Assembly: GCA_937934705.1 (NCBI GenBank)
Contig: CALGYY010000120.1
Coordinates: 1 to 6,733, forward strand
DNA length: 6,733 nt
Direction: 5' to 3'
Source: an uncultured Bacteroidota bacterium
GTDB taxonomy: Bacteria; Bacteroidota; Bacteroidia; Bacteroidales; CAIWKO01
Shown here: in pieces, positions 1 to 6,733 of the stretch
Layout: each line of letters opens with the position of its first letter
Position numbering within the stretch: position 1 is the stretch's first letter
Notes under the pieces: generated by a model
The model's input: the letters and a program-made list of their open reading frames with translations, nothing else
Database searches by the model: none
What the model was told of the DNA's origin: nothing
Translations under genes and position numbers: made by a program

Positions 1-38
1 GAATGTGACTGGAGTTCAGACGTGTGCTCTTCCGATCT
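1..38. other. Illumina TruSeq adapter left on the contig end (non-biological)
   Basis: Bases 5-38 match, base for base as I recall it, the 34-base Illumina TruSeq read-2/index adapter (starts GTGACTGGAGTTC, ends CTTCCGATCT). In one forward frame it gives the peptide TGVQTCALPI, a familiar contaminant in predicted proteomes. Bases 1-4 (GAAT) sit where the sample index would end. T38 is the adapter's ligation T-overhang, so genomic sequence starts at 39. Any forward reading frame running out of this segment is spurious. The adapter also marks this as a true contig end rather than an arbitrary cut through longer sequence. Confidence 0.97.
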
Positions 39-40
39 TA
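38..40 (-). other. False stop codon made at the adapter-insert junction
   Basis: Read on the minus strand, ftsW runs through ...Ile-Ile-Ala-Glu-Glu and then meets TAA. The first two bases of that codon (complement of 39-40) are genomic. The third is the complement of the adapter's last T at 38. The stop is therefore a chimera and does not end the gene. The genomic codon begins TA; tyrosine (TAT or TAC) is the likely residue, since FtsW proteins continue with more membrane segments here. The junction is seen directly; the identity of the lost codon is inferred. Confidence 0.93.
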
Positions 41-883
41 TTCCTCAGCAATAATGGCATAAATGTAATCGGAAAAGGCCTGGGGCAGAAAGTTACGTTG
101 GGTGCTGTTGCCGGGAAACTTTCCGAATACCCCGCCGGTGGCGACTGCAATCTTCGATTGGTCGGCCTGATAGGTCATATCGGGATCTTCATTGATCCCC
201 AGGAATACAAGTGTCCTGTTTTTCCATGTTCCAAGACGACCCTGATCCGGTGAATTCATCAGCACCAGCACGAAAATGGTTGCACATACCAGTCCTATTC
301 CGATGAGGGAAAGAATATATTTCAGGTTTACCCGGCCGACAAACATCAGGATCAGGCTGGTGGCAAAAACGATCAGCGCGGTCGACAGGTTGGCAGGCAG
401 GATGAGGCCGCTAACCAGCAAAACGGGGATCATGATCGGGATAAAGGCCGATTTGAAATCCTTGATCTGGTCCTGCTTTTTCGACAGCAGTCTGGCAATA
501 TAAATAATGAGCGCAAGCTTTGCAAAATCGGAAGTCTGAAAATCGAGATTGATGATGGGAACCTCCAGCCAGCGGTTGGCATCATGGGCACTCTTTCCGA
601 AGATGAGTGTCAGCACAAGGAGTGGAATAGCAATATACAGGGCCAGCTGCGAAAGCCGCGAATAATAGGTGTATTTGATCAGGTGAGAAAAGTAGATCAG
701 GGCCCAACCCAGGATCAGTATGGCCAGGTGTTTCAGCAGGTAATACTCGGTATTGCCTTCCTGTCGGTGAAAAGCGAGAGTCCCCACCGATGTATATACG
801 GCCAGGATGGAGAAAATGGTCAATGCGAAGACCACTGCCCAAATCACCTTATCACCCTTCAGGTTCCGGTAAAGACGAAACAT
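39..883 (-). CDS. ftsW: FtsW, septal peptidoglycan glycosyltransferase (SEDS family), 3' end missing
   Basis: Inner-membrane SEDS glycosyltransferase that polymerises lipid II at the division septum with its partner class B PBP, encoded at the right end of this window. 281 residues are visible from ATG at 881-883. Hydrophobic segments at about 12-33, 49-69, 77-96, 118-133, 146-162, 165-182 and 187-209 fit the first seven of ten SEDS membrane helices. The large external loop (about 210-270) leads into LPQAFSDYIYA, where D272 aligns with the catalytic aspartate of the family (HTDFIF in E. coli FtsW). The remaining roughly 100-130 residues are missing because the contig ends in adapter. The gene starts 11 bases after murD with no Shine-Dalgarno. 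FtsW is preferred over the paralogue RodA because of its place after murD in a dcw cluster; sequence alone would be less decisive. Confidence 0.94.
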
Positions 884-894
884 CAGCTTGCGGT

Positions 895-2250
895 TTAAAG
901 TTCGTAAACGGCCCTCTTAAACAGGCGGCCGCGTTCTTCAAAATTGGCAAAGAGGTCGAAGCTCGCGCATGCAGGTGAGAGCAGCACAACATCTCCGGGT
1001 TTGCCCAGATTGTAGGCCATCCTCACGACCTCATTGATGTCGGTTGAATCAAGTATGATTTCAACGTCTTCTTTGAAGGCTTTGTGGAGCTTGCGGTTAT
1101 CCACACCCAGGCAGATCAGCGCCTTGACTTTACTCTGTACCAGCGGCTTCAATTCATCATAATGGTTGCCCTTATCCTGACCTCCTGCAATCCATATCAC
1201 AGGATGGGTCTGGCTTTCGAGTGCATACCATGCGGAATTGACATTTGTGGCCTTGGAATCGTTGATGAATTCGATCCCGTGGACCTTAGCCACAAACTCG
1301 AGCCGATGCTCCACTCCCTGGAAATCCATCAGTGACTCCTTGATCAGCTCGTTGCGGATATCGAGGATCTTTCCGGCCACGGCAGCCGCCATGGAGTTGT
1401 AAAGATTGTGTCGGCCCTGCAGGGCCAGTGCTTCAATACTCATTGCAAATTCTGTTTGATTATATTTAATTATGATTTGATTATTCCTGATAAAAGCACC
1501 GTCTCCGGGTGCTTCTTTAAACAATGAAATCGGGCAGGTTCTCGTGCATATTTCCCTTTTTGCCAGTTCTTCCAAAACCACCTTGTCGTCGCCGTTGTAG
1601 ATAAAATGTCCATCCTCATTCATATTGTCAAGTATTCTGAACTTGGATGCGGCATACCTGCTGAAATCCCCCCCGTAGCGGTCCAGATGATCGGGTGTGA
1701 TGTTGGTCAGTACCGCAATATCGGGTTTGAAAAGGAACATCCCGTCGAGCTGAAAACTACTGATCTCTATCACAAAACACGCATGATCCCCTTCCGCCAG
1801 TTCCCACGCCAGACTCCTCCCCACGTTGCCGGTAAGCCTGACGTCCGTGCCCGATTTGCTCAGAATGTGATGAATCCACGTGCTTGTGGTTGTTTTACCA
1901 TTGCTGCCTGTGATACAAATCTTAGTGGCTCCGGTATATCGACCGGCCAGCTCAATCTCTGAAATAACCGGCACACCCCTGTTGCGGTAATGTTCTACGA
2001 TCGTTACCTGGTCAGGAATTCCCGGACTTTTCACGATCTCGTCAGGATCGAAATCCAGGGCTTTGCGATGCCCTCCCGTTTCAAATTCTATCTCATGATT
2101 TAAAAGAACGCTTTGGTACTTTGCAGGGATAAGCCCTGCATCTGAAACAAATACTTCCCATCCCTTCTTTCTTGCCAGTATCGCCGCCCCTGTCCCGCTT
2201 TCCCCGGCACCCAGCACCAGGAGCCTCTTCTTGCAGTTCTTTGTTGTCAT
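895..2250 (-). CDS. murD: UDP-N-acetylmuramoyl-L-alanine--D-glutamate ligase
   Basis: Cytoplasmic ATP-dependent Mur ligase that adds D-glutamate to UDP-MurNAc-L-Ala, the second amino-acid step of the peptidoglycan precursor. The 451 residues are close to the family's usual 440-450 and the gene looks complete. An N-terminal Rossmann-like UDP-binding domain opens with LVLGAGESG (11-19). The ATP P-loop is GSNGKTTT (115-122). EISSFQL (162-168) and NITPDHLDRYG (183-193) are central-domain motifs, and K203 in ASKFRI is the probable carbamylated lysine. GRHNLYNS (279-286), VEHRLE (313-318), NDSKATN (330-336), GGQDKG (356-361) and LSPACASFDLF (424-434) mark the rest of the ATP site and the C-terminal domain, including the MurD-typical serine-rich end. 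The start ATG lies 17 bases after mraY; that gap holds a run of six C and no Shine-Dalgarno. Confidence 0.97.
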   Translation of the reverse strand: MTTKNCKKRLLVLGAGESGTGAAILARKKGWEVFVSDAGLIPAKYQSVLLNHEIEFETGGHRKALDFDPDEIVKSPGIPDQVTIVEHYRNRGVPVISEIELAGRYTGATKICITGSNGKTTTSTWIHHILSKSGTDVRLTGNVGRSLAWELAEGDHACFVIEISSFQLDGMFLFKPDIAVLTNITPDHLDRYGGDFSRYAASKFRILDNMNEDGHFIYNGDDKVVLEELAKREICTRTCPISLFKEAPGDGAFIRNNQIIIKYNQTEFAMSIEALALQGRHNLYNSMAAAVAGKILDIRNELIKESLMDFQGVEHRLEFVAKVHGIEFINDSKATNVNSAWYALESQTHPVIWIAGGQDKGNHYDELKPLVQSKVKALICLGVDNRKLHKAFKEDVEIILDSTDINEVVRMAYNLGKPGDVVLLSPACASFDLFANFEERGRLFKRAVYEL

Positions 2251-2267
2251 CGGGGGGTCTGCTTCGC

Positions 2268-3521
2268 TTACCTTATCTTCAATGTGACCACTGTCAATAT
2301 CGCCAGCACGATCCCCACGATAATGAACCGCATCACAATCTTTGCCTCATGATAACCCTTCTTATGGTAGTGATGGTGAAGGGGCGCCATCAGGAAGATG
2401 CGCCTCCCTTCCCCGTATTTCTGTTTTGTATATTTGAAATATCCCACCTGCATCATCACCGACAGGCTCTGCACCAGGAATATTCCGCACAAGAGGGGGA
2501 TCAGGAGTTCCTTGCGTATGATGATCGCAAAAACGGCAATGATTCCGCCGATGGACAGGCTGCCCGTATCGCCCATGAACACCTGTGCCGGATAACTGTT
2601 GTACCACAGGAAGCCTATACAGGCTCCCACAAAGGCCCCGATATAAATAACCAGTTCACCGGTGTCGGGAATATACATTATATTGAGATAATTCGCAAAA
2701 GAAGTGTTGCCCGAAACATAAGCCAGCACCCCCAGGGTAACCCCGATAATCGCAGAGCTGCTCGTGGCCAGTCCGTCCATTCCATCCGTCAGGTTTGCTC
2801 CGTTGGAAACCGCTGTAGTAATAAATATAACTATAATGATAAATACTATGAATACGTATTTTGATGCTCCCTCTCCCATCCAGTTGATCAGTACCGCGTA
2901 ATCAAACTCGTTGTTTTTAAAAAAGGGGATGGTGGTTTTGGTGGATTTCACCGACTCTGCTGAGAATGCCTCTGTGGTGTTATTGTAGTTTTCGATCTGG
3001 AACATCCCATCAGCAGACACCATGGTTTCGGCAGGGACCTTTTCGCGGATCACAACATCATTGCTGAAATACATAATCCCGCCGATGATCACGCCGAGTC
3101 CCACCTGTCCCAGGATCTTAAATTTTCCGGCCAGGCCCTTCTTGTTCTTCCTGAAAACTTTGATATAATCATCAATGAAACCGATTGTACCCAGCCACAG
3201 GGTGGTGATGATCATCATGATGACATATATATTGTGCAGTTTCGCGAAAAGAAGGGTGGGGATCAGAATGGCTGCAATGATGATCAGGCCGCCCATGGTG
3301 GGTGTACCGGCCTTTTCCTTCTCACCCGGCAAGCCCAGGTCACGTATGGTTTCCCCGACCTGCCGGCGCCTCAGAAGGGCAATCAGCTTCCCGCCAAACA
3401 CCATTGAGATGAGCAGTGAGGTAATGATGGCCATGGCACCCCTGAAGGAGATGTACTGAAACACCCCGGCTCCGGGAAAGTCCATTTGCTTATCAAGGTA
3501 ATCGAACAAATAATATAACAT
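2268..3521 (-). CDS. mraY: Phospho-N-acetylmuramoyl-pentapeptide transferase (lipid I synthase)
   Basis: Polytopic inner-membrane enzyme that transfers phospho-MurNAc-pentapeptide from UDP to undecaprenyl phosphate, giving lipid I; the target of tunicamycin-type and muraymycin antibiotics. Family signatures are all present: GTPTMGG (72-78), the aspartate pair in FIDDYIKV (D117, D118), NGANLTDGMDGLA (240-252, with D246 and D249), FMGDTGSLSIGG (315-326) and the cytoplasmic HHH motif in MAPLHHHYHKKG (378-389). About ten hydrophobic helices can be picked out. At 417 residues it is longer than the 360 of E. coli. The extra length lies mainly at about 154-196, just before PFFK, in a polar stretch that the topology puts outside the membrane between helices 4 and 5. 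The start ATG lies 12 bases after murE, behind an A-rich AAACAAATAGAG leader. Confidence 0.97.
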   Translation of the reverse strand: MLYYLFDYLDKQMDFPGAGVFQYISFRGAMAIITSLLISMVFGGKLIALLRRRQVGETIRDLGLPGEKEKAGTPTMGGLIIIAAILIPTLLFAKLHNIYVIMMIITTLWLGTIGFIDDYIKVFRKNKKGLAGKFKILGQVGLGVIIGGIMYFSNDVVIREKVPAETMVSADGMFQIENYNNTTEAFSAESVKSTKTTIPFFKNNEFDYAVLINWMGEGASKYVFIVFIIIVIFITTAVSNGANLTDGMDGLATSSSAIIGVTLGVLAYVSGNTSFANYLNIMYIPDTGELVIYIGAFVGACIGFLWYNSYPAQVFMGDTGSLSIGGIIAVFAIIIRKELLIPLLCGIFLVQSLSVMMQVGYFKYTKQKYGEGRRIFLMAPLHHHYHKKGYHEAKIVMRFIIVGIVLAILTVVTLKIR

Positions 3522-3533
3522 CTCTATTTGTTT

Positions 3534-4988
3534 TTAATCATATAAATATTTTTTTAACATCTCCTTATCATCAAAAGGATGTTTCACGCCTTTGATTTCC
3601 TGGTATTTCTCATGGCCTTTACCGGCCACCAGTATGATATCCCCGGAAGCGGCAAGCGTGCAGGCCGTATGTATGGCTTCTTCGCGTGAAGTGATCCGCA
3701 ATACTTTTTTACGGTTCACGGCATCCACACCCTGCATCATTTGATCGAGGATGGTTTCGGGATCTTCGCTTCTGGGATTATCTGAGGTCAGAATCACCTG
3801 ATCGCTGAGTTCGCATGCGATCCGGGCCATAAGCGGCCGCTTGGCAGGGTCCCGGTCACCCCCGGCGCCGGCTACAGTGATGATCTTTCCGCCACCCCGC
3901 ACATCTCTCAGCGTTCCCAGGATGTTCTTCAGTGCATCCGGTGTATGCGCGTAATCGACGACTGCTGATTTTCCATCCGGTCCGGTAATGGTGTCAAACC
4001 GCCCTTCAGGCGCAGCCAGCCCGCTCAGAACACGCAGAACCTCCTCCTTCTCCTGTCCTTCAATGCAAGCAGCTGCATAAACTGCAAGAAGGTTGTAGGC
4101 ATTGAAAGACCCGATCAGCCTGAACCAAACCCCGGCACCATCGATCTGCAGGTGCAAACCCGTCAGGCTGTTCTCCAGTATCCTGCAACGCCATCCGGCC
4201 ATTTGCGTAAGGCTGTACGTCTGTACTCTGGCACGGGTATTCTGGACCATCACCGTTCCATTGCGGTCGTCGAGGTTCACCAGTGCAAAAGCGGTCTCCG
4301 GCAATCGGTCAAAGAACTTTTTCTTGGCAGTCAGGTAATGGTCAAATGTTCCGTGATAATCCAGGTGGTCATGGGTCAGGTTGGTGAAAACGGCTCCCGT
4401 GAACCGTATTCCGGAAATCCGCTCCTGTACAACGGCGTGGGAGCTGACCTCCATGAAGCAGTATGTACAACCTCTGCTGACCATGCCGGCCATCAGCGCC
4501 TGCAGCTTCACCGGATCAGGTGTGGTATGGGTAGAAGGGAGGACCTCCTCTCCGACCATATTGCAAACCGTCGAAAACAAACCTGCCTGATGACCCAGTC
4601 CGGAATACAGACGATGAAGAAGCGTTGCGATGGTTGTTTTTCCATTGGTCCCGGTAACACCGATAATGCGCATTTTTTCTGAAGGCCGTCCGTAAAAGTT
4701 GGCTGCCGCTTCGCCCAGGGCATGAGCGGAGTCTTTAACAAGAGCGTAGCTGATTCCTTCCTTTCGTTCTTCCGGCAGGTTTGTCAGGATAATGGCCACA
4801 GCACCTTTGTCAATGGCATCCTGAATAAATGCATGACCGTCGGCACGGGTTCCCTTGACTGCCACGAATACAGCACCTGGTGTCACTGCTTTGGAATCAG
4901 CCGTCAGCGATGTACATTCAACATCTGAGGATCCGTGCATTTTCTGCACTCCCGTATTGAACAATATATCTTTCAGTAACATCATCAT
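3534..4988 (-). CDS. murE: UDP-MurNAc-tripeptide synthetase, meso-diaminopimelate-adding type
   Basis: Cytoplasmic Mur ligase adding the third stem residue to UDP-MurNAc-L-Ala-D-Glu. At 484 residues it has full family length. The N-terminal domain carries SLTADSKAVTPGAVFVA (27-43), the usual MurE UDP-binding region. Then come the P-loop GVTGTNGKTT (110-119), HTTPDP (154-159), NLTHDHLDYHG (203-213), the probable carbamylated lysine K222 in LTAKKKFF, EGRFD (328-332), DYAHTPDAL (345-353), GAGGDRDPAKRP (374-385) and AGKGHEKYQ (455-463). The specificity loop reads SDNPRSEDP (402-410); its DNPR motif is the signature of enzymes that add meso-diaminopimelate rather than lysine. The gene begins with three tandem ATG codons and sits one base after the upstream PBP stop, which suggests coupled translation. 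Confidence 0.97.
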   Translation of the reverse strand: MMMLLKDILFNTGVQKMHGSSDVECTSLTADSKAVTPGAVFVAVKGTRADGHAFIQDAIDKGAVAIILTNLPEERKEGISYALVKDSAHALGEAAANFYGRPSEKMRIIGVTGTNGKTTIATLLHRLYSGLGHQAGLFSTVCNMVGEEVLPSTHTTPDPVKLQALMAGMVSRGCTYCFMEVSSHAVVQERISGIRFTGAVFTNLTHDHLDYHGTFDHYLTAKKKFFDRLPETAFALVNLDDRNGTVMVQNTRARVQTYSLTQMAGWRCRILENSLTGLHLQIDGAGVWFRLIGSFNAYNLLAVYAAACIEGQEKEEVLRVLSGLAAPEGRFDTITGPDGKSAVVDYAHTPDALKNILGTLRDVRGGGKIITVAGAGGDRDPAKRPLMARIACELSDQVILTSDNPRSEDPETILDQMMQGVDAVNRKKVLRITSREEAIHTACTLAASGDIILVAGKGHEKYQEIKGVKHPFDDKEMLKKYLYD

Positions 4989-4992
4989 TCTA
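4980..4992 (-). other. Tight ftsI/murE junction with three tandem start codons
   Basis: On the minus strand the PBP stop TAG (4992-4990) is followed by a single A and then ATG ATG ATG. Any of the three could start murE; the protein differs only by one or two methionines. No purine-rich Shine-Dalgarno lies within 20 bases upstream, in the end of the PBP gene. Reinitiation by the ribosome finishing the PBP is the likely way murE is translated. The spacing is seen; the coupling is inferred. Confidence 0.75.
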
Positions 4993-6733
4993 TAAACCCA
5001 GTTGAATTTCTACTACACTTCCTTCCCCGGGCCGGCTTCCCGCTGCAGGCTTCTGACTGATCACACGCCCCGCGCCATGGATGCGGGTTCTGTAACCATG
5101 TTTTTCGATCACATATACCGCATCCTTTACGCTCATTCCTTTCACATCCGGCACCCCTTCACCGCCCAGGGGGCGCGGCCTGATCTGAACATAATCCGAC
5201 CGGCGTTCGCTGGTGGCCCATGGGGCATTGACATTCTCTGAAACAGCCCTGAAGTGCAGAGCGTCGTATACCACCGACAGGTCCTTCTGGCGGGCCACCC
5301 CTGCCAGGGGAGCCTGGATGTTGCGGCCTGTCTTCCTTTTCACCGGCGGAAGGTCGAGACGTGAAGCATAGACTTTATCCGCCACTTCACGAAACACCGG
5401 GGCCGCCAGCTGTCCGCCGGAATACTCATTGCCGGAAGTCCCGTAGAGAACCACAATGCAGGAATATTCGGGCTGATCGGCCGGGAAATATCCTGCAAAA
5501 GAGGCCACATAGCGATTCACATAACCCGTATCCTGATAAATGCGGGCCGTCCCCGTTTTTCCTGCAATCTTACACGCTGCATCATGCACGTTGTAGGCCG
5601 TTCCTCGCTCTACCACACCTTCCAGCATTCTGCGAACCTTGCGCAGGGTTTCTTTTGAGCAGACTGCGGGCTCGAGCACCTGAGCCCGGGTTTCGTAGAA
5701 GATCTCACCGGCCCGTCCGATGGCTTTGACAAATCGGGGGCGCACCATCACACCATCGTTGGCCACGGCATTGTAAAAGGCCAGGATCTGCATGGGTGTC
5801 AGTTTGACAACGTATCCGTAAGGCACAGTTTCAAGATCGCCGTATCTGAATTTCATTTTGGGGGCAGGCTCGCCTGAAATTTCAAGGCCCAGGGAGTTAT
5901 AGAGACCCATCTTCTTCAGATAAGCTCTGAATTCATTAATCGAGTCCGAGAAAGATTCATAGGTCAGGAATGAAATTCCCCTGTTGGAAGATTTTTCGAA
6001 TGCCTTTGCAAAACTCACATAACCATAACCATGCGGGTAAGCATCGTTCACGATGCGGTACCCTACCCTGCCGTTGCCGGTCGGAACCACGGTAGCTGTA
6101 TCAAATTTTCCCTTCTCGAGGACTGCGATCGCCGCGGCCAGTTTAAAGGTCGATCCGGGTTCAATGGGTTGGCGGATGGCATTGTTGAGCTTTTCATAAT
6201 ACTGCCCGTCAGGATCAGCTTCCAGATTTGCAATGGCCTTGATCAGTCCTGTCTTTACTTCCATGAGTACGCAGCATCCCCACTGGGCATTGGTCGAATC
6301 CAGAGATTTCCGAAGGGCATTCTCTGCCACATCCTGCAGGTTAACATCAATGGATGTGTGGATATCCAGTCCGTTCATGGGTTCAACCAGGTTTTCATCA
6401 CTGACTACCTTCCAGGCTCCGGCTCCCATTTTCTGAACGAGTCTGGTGCCATCGCGCCCGCAGAGCAGCTTATCAAATGAGCCTTCCAGTCCGATCTTAT
6501 ACTCTTCTTCGAGTTTTTTGACGGTCAACCCATTGCTTTCGTCCATATCTTCCACCAGTGGAAACTTTTGCAGCCTTTCGAGCTGACGGCTGTTGATCTG
6601 CCTCCTGACCGGCTTTTGAGCGATATAACTCTGATCAAGGAGTTTCCGGTAGGTCTCCTTTTTATTACCATCATGAAAGAGATTGAAGAGGCACAAAGAC
6701 AATGTGTCTGCATATTTTTGATAAGTGGCTTCC
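4990..6733 (-). CDS. ftsI: FtsI-type class B penicillin-binding protein with C-terminal PASTA domain, 5' end missing
   Basis: Membrane-anchored periplasmic D,D-transpeptidase that cross-links septal peptidoglycan and works with FtsW. The frame is open to the window edge: the 10 codons before TTG at 6702-6700 read EATYQKYADT and continue the conserved ADTLSLCLFNLF-like region. That TTG is therefore internal and the real start, with the membrane anchor, lies outside. Counting from the TTG codon as residue 1, active-site motifs are PGSTFK (182-187, nucleophile S184), SSN (238-240) and KTGT (382-385). A linker (about 450-515) leads to one PASTA repeat (about 517-570, VPDVKGMSVKDAV to VVEIQLGL). 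GLEGSFDKLL (71-80) belongs to the N-terminal module, but the R-x-Y/P-P-x-G segment normally found before it appears to be absent. About 580 residues are visible; relatives of roughly 700 imply some 100-130 missing. Confidence 0.94.
   Translation of the reverse strand, partial: EATYQKYADTLSLCLFNLFHDGNKKETYRKLLDQSYIAQKPVRRQINSRQLERLQKFPLVEDMDESNGLTVKKLEEEYKIGLEGSFDKLLCGRDGTRLVQKMGAGAWKVVSDENLVEPMNGLDIHTSIDVNLQDVAENALRKSLDSTNAQWGCCVLMEVKTGLIKAIANLEADPDGQYYEKLNNAIRQPIEPGSTFKLAAAIAVLEKGKFDTATVVPTGNGRVGYRIVNDAYPHGYGYVSFAKAFEKSSNRGISFLTYESFSDSINEFRAYLKKMGLYNSLGLEISGEPAPKMKFRYGDLETVPYGYVVKLTPMQILAFYNAVANDGVMVRPRFVKAIGRAGEIFYETRAQVLEPAVCSKETLRKVRRMLEGVVERGTAYNVHDAACKIAGKTGTARIYQDTGYVNRYVASFAGYFPADQPEYSCIVVLYGTSGNEYSGGQLAAPVFREVADKVYASRLDLPPVKRKTGRNIQAPLAGVARQKDLSVVYDALHFRAVSENVNAPWATSERRSDYVQIRPRPLGGEGVPDVKGMSVKDAVYVIEKHGYRTRIHGAGRVISQKPAAGSRPGEGSVVEIQLGL

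Larger units (their letters stand above)
39..6733 (-). other. dcw cluster segment, probably one transcription unit
   Basis: Five genes run in the same direction with gaps of 1, 12, 17 and 11 bases (ftsI/murE, murE/mraY, mraY/murD, murD/ftsW). None of the gaps has room for a promoter or shows a stem-loop followed by a T-run, so transcription most likely enters from beyond the right edge and leaves past the left contig end. Known Bacteroidota clusters place mraW and ftsL before this block and murG, murC, ftsQ, ftsA and ftsZ after it. Those flanks are expected from family knowledge and are not seen here. Confidence 0.85.

Noticed and set aside
5..253. Forward open frame of 82 codons starting with GTG in the left end
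   Set aside because: Its first 11 codons are the adapter sequence and the rest is antisense to ftsW.
1450..1490. AT-rich patch inside murD
   Set aside because: It encodes an Asn/Ile/Lys-rich surface strand of MurD in frame; there is no gene start nearby on either strand that it could serve.
2251..2267. Run of six G on the plus strand in the mraY/murD gap as a possible regulatory or frameshift site
   Set aside because: It is outside both reading frames, too short for a quadruplex or terminator, and neither neighbouring frame needs correction.
2815..2860. AT-rich stretch resembling a promoter
   Set aside because: It encodes the Ile/Val/Phe-rich helix just before the NGANLTDG motif of MraY; base composition follows from hydrophobic codons.
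2172..2864. Long forward open frame (230 codons) opposite mraY
   Set aside because: It lies wholly antisense to strongly conserved murD and mraY codons; its His/Gln-rich product shows no domain and is explained by the base composition of the opposite strand.
3206..3217. Palindrome TGATGATCATCA
   Set aside because: It comes from consecutive Ile and Met codons in an MraY membrane helix; no gap, repeat or operator context.
3831..3842. 12-base perfect palindrome AAGCGGCCGCTT containing a NotI site
   Set aside because: It encodes the conserved Lys-Arg-Pro-Leu of murE; a chance palindrome in coding sequence. A second NotI site near 925 lies in murD and has no shared flanks.
4152..4682. Forward open frame of 176 codons opposite murE
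   Set aside because: Antisense shadow of the conserved murE central domain; no recognisable motif or start context.

Overview
The window is a piece of the division and cell wall (dcw) cluster of a bacterium of the phylum Bacteroidota, probably class Bacteroidia. Every gene lies on the minus strand. In transcription order (right to left) they are a class B penicillin-binding protein of the FtsI type (5' end cut by the window edge), murE, mraY, murD and ftsW (3' end cut). The assignment to Bacteroidota is inferred from four things: the order ftsI-murE-mraY-murD-ftsW with no murF between murE and mraY, the PASTA domain on the transpeptidase, the MraY with an enlarged external loop, and gene starts without Shine-Dalgarno sequences.

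Layout: bases 1-38 are not genomic. Bases 5-38 are the Illumina TruSeq read-2/index adapter and 1-4 look like the end of a sample index. Genomic sequence starts at 39. From there to 6733 the window is almost wholly coding, with gaps of 11, 17, 12 and 1 bases between genes. No intergenic stretch is long enough for a separate promoter, terminator or RNA gene, and none was seen. The genes look like one transcription unit read from beyond the right edge.

The products act in one pathway. MurD adds D-glutamate and MurE adds the third residue (a DNPR motif predicts meso-diaminopimelate) to the UDP-MurNAc peptide in the cytoplasm. MraY moves the finished phospho-MurNAc-pentapeptide onto undecaprenyl phosphate to give lipid I. 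FtsW polymerises lipid II at the septum, and the FtsI-type protein cross-links the new strands. MurF, needed between MurE and MraY, is not in this window.

The content is core housekeeping sequence and I found no new system. Two points merit attention. The left end is an adapter chimera that creates a false stop codon in ftsW. The FtsI-type protein seems to lack the conserved R-x-Y/P-P-x-G segment in its N-terminal module, which could be real divergence or a small in-frame deletion.
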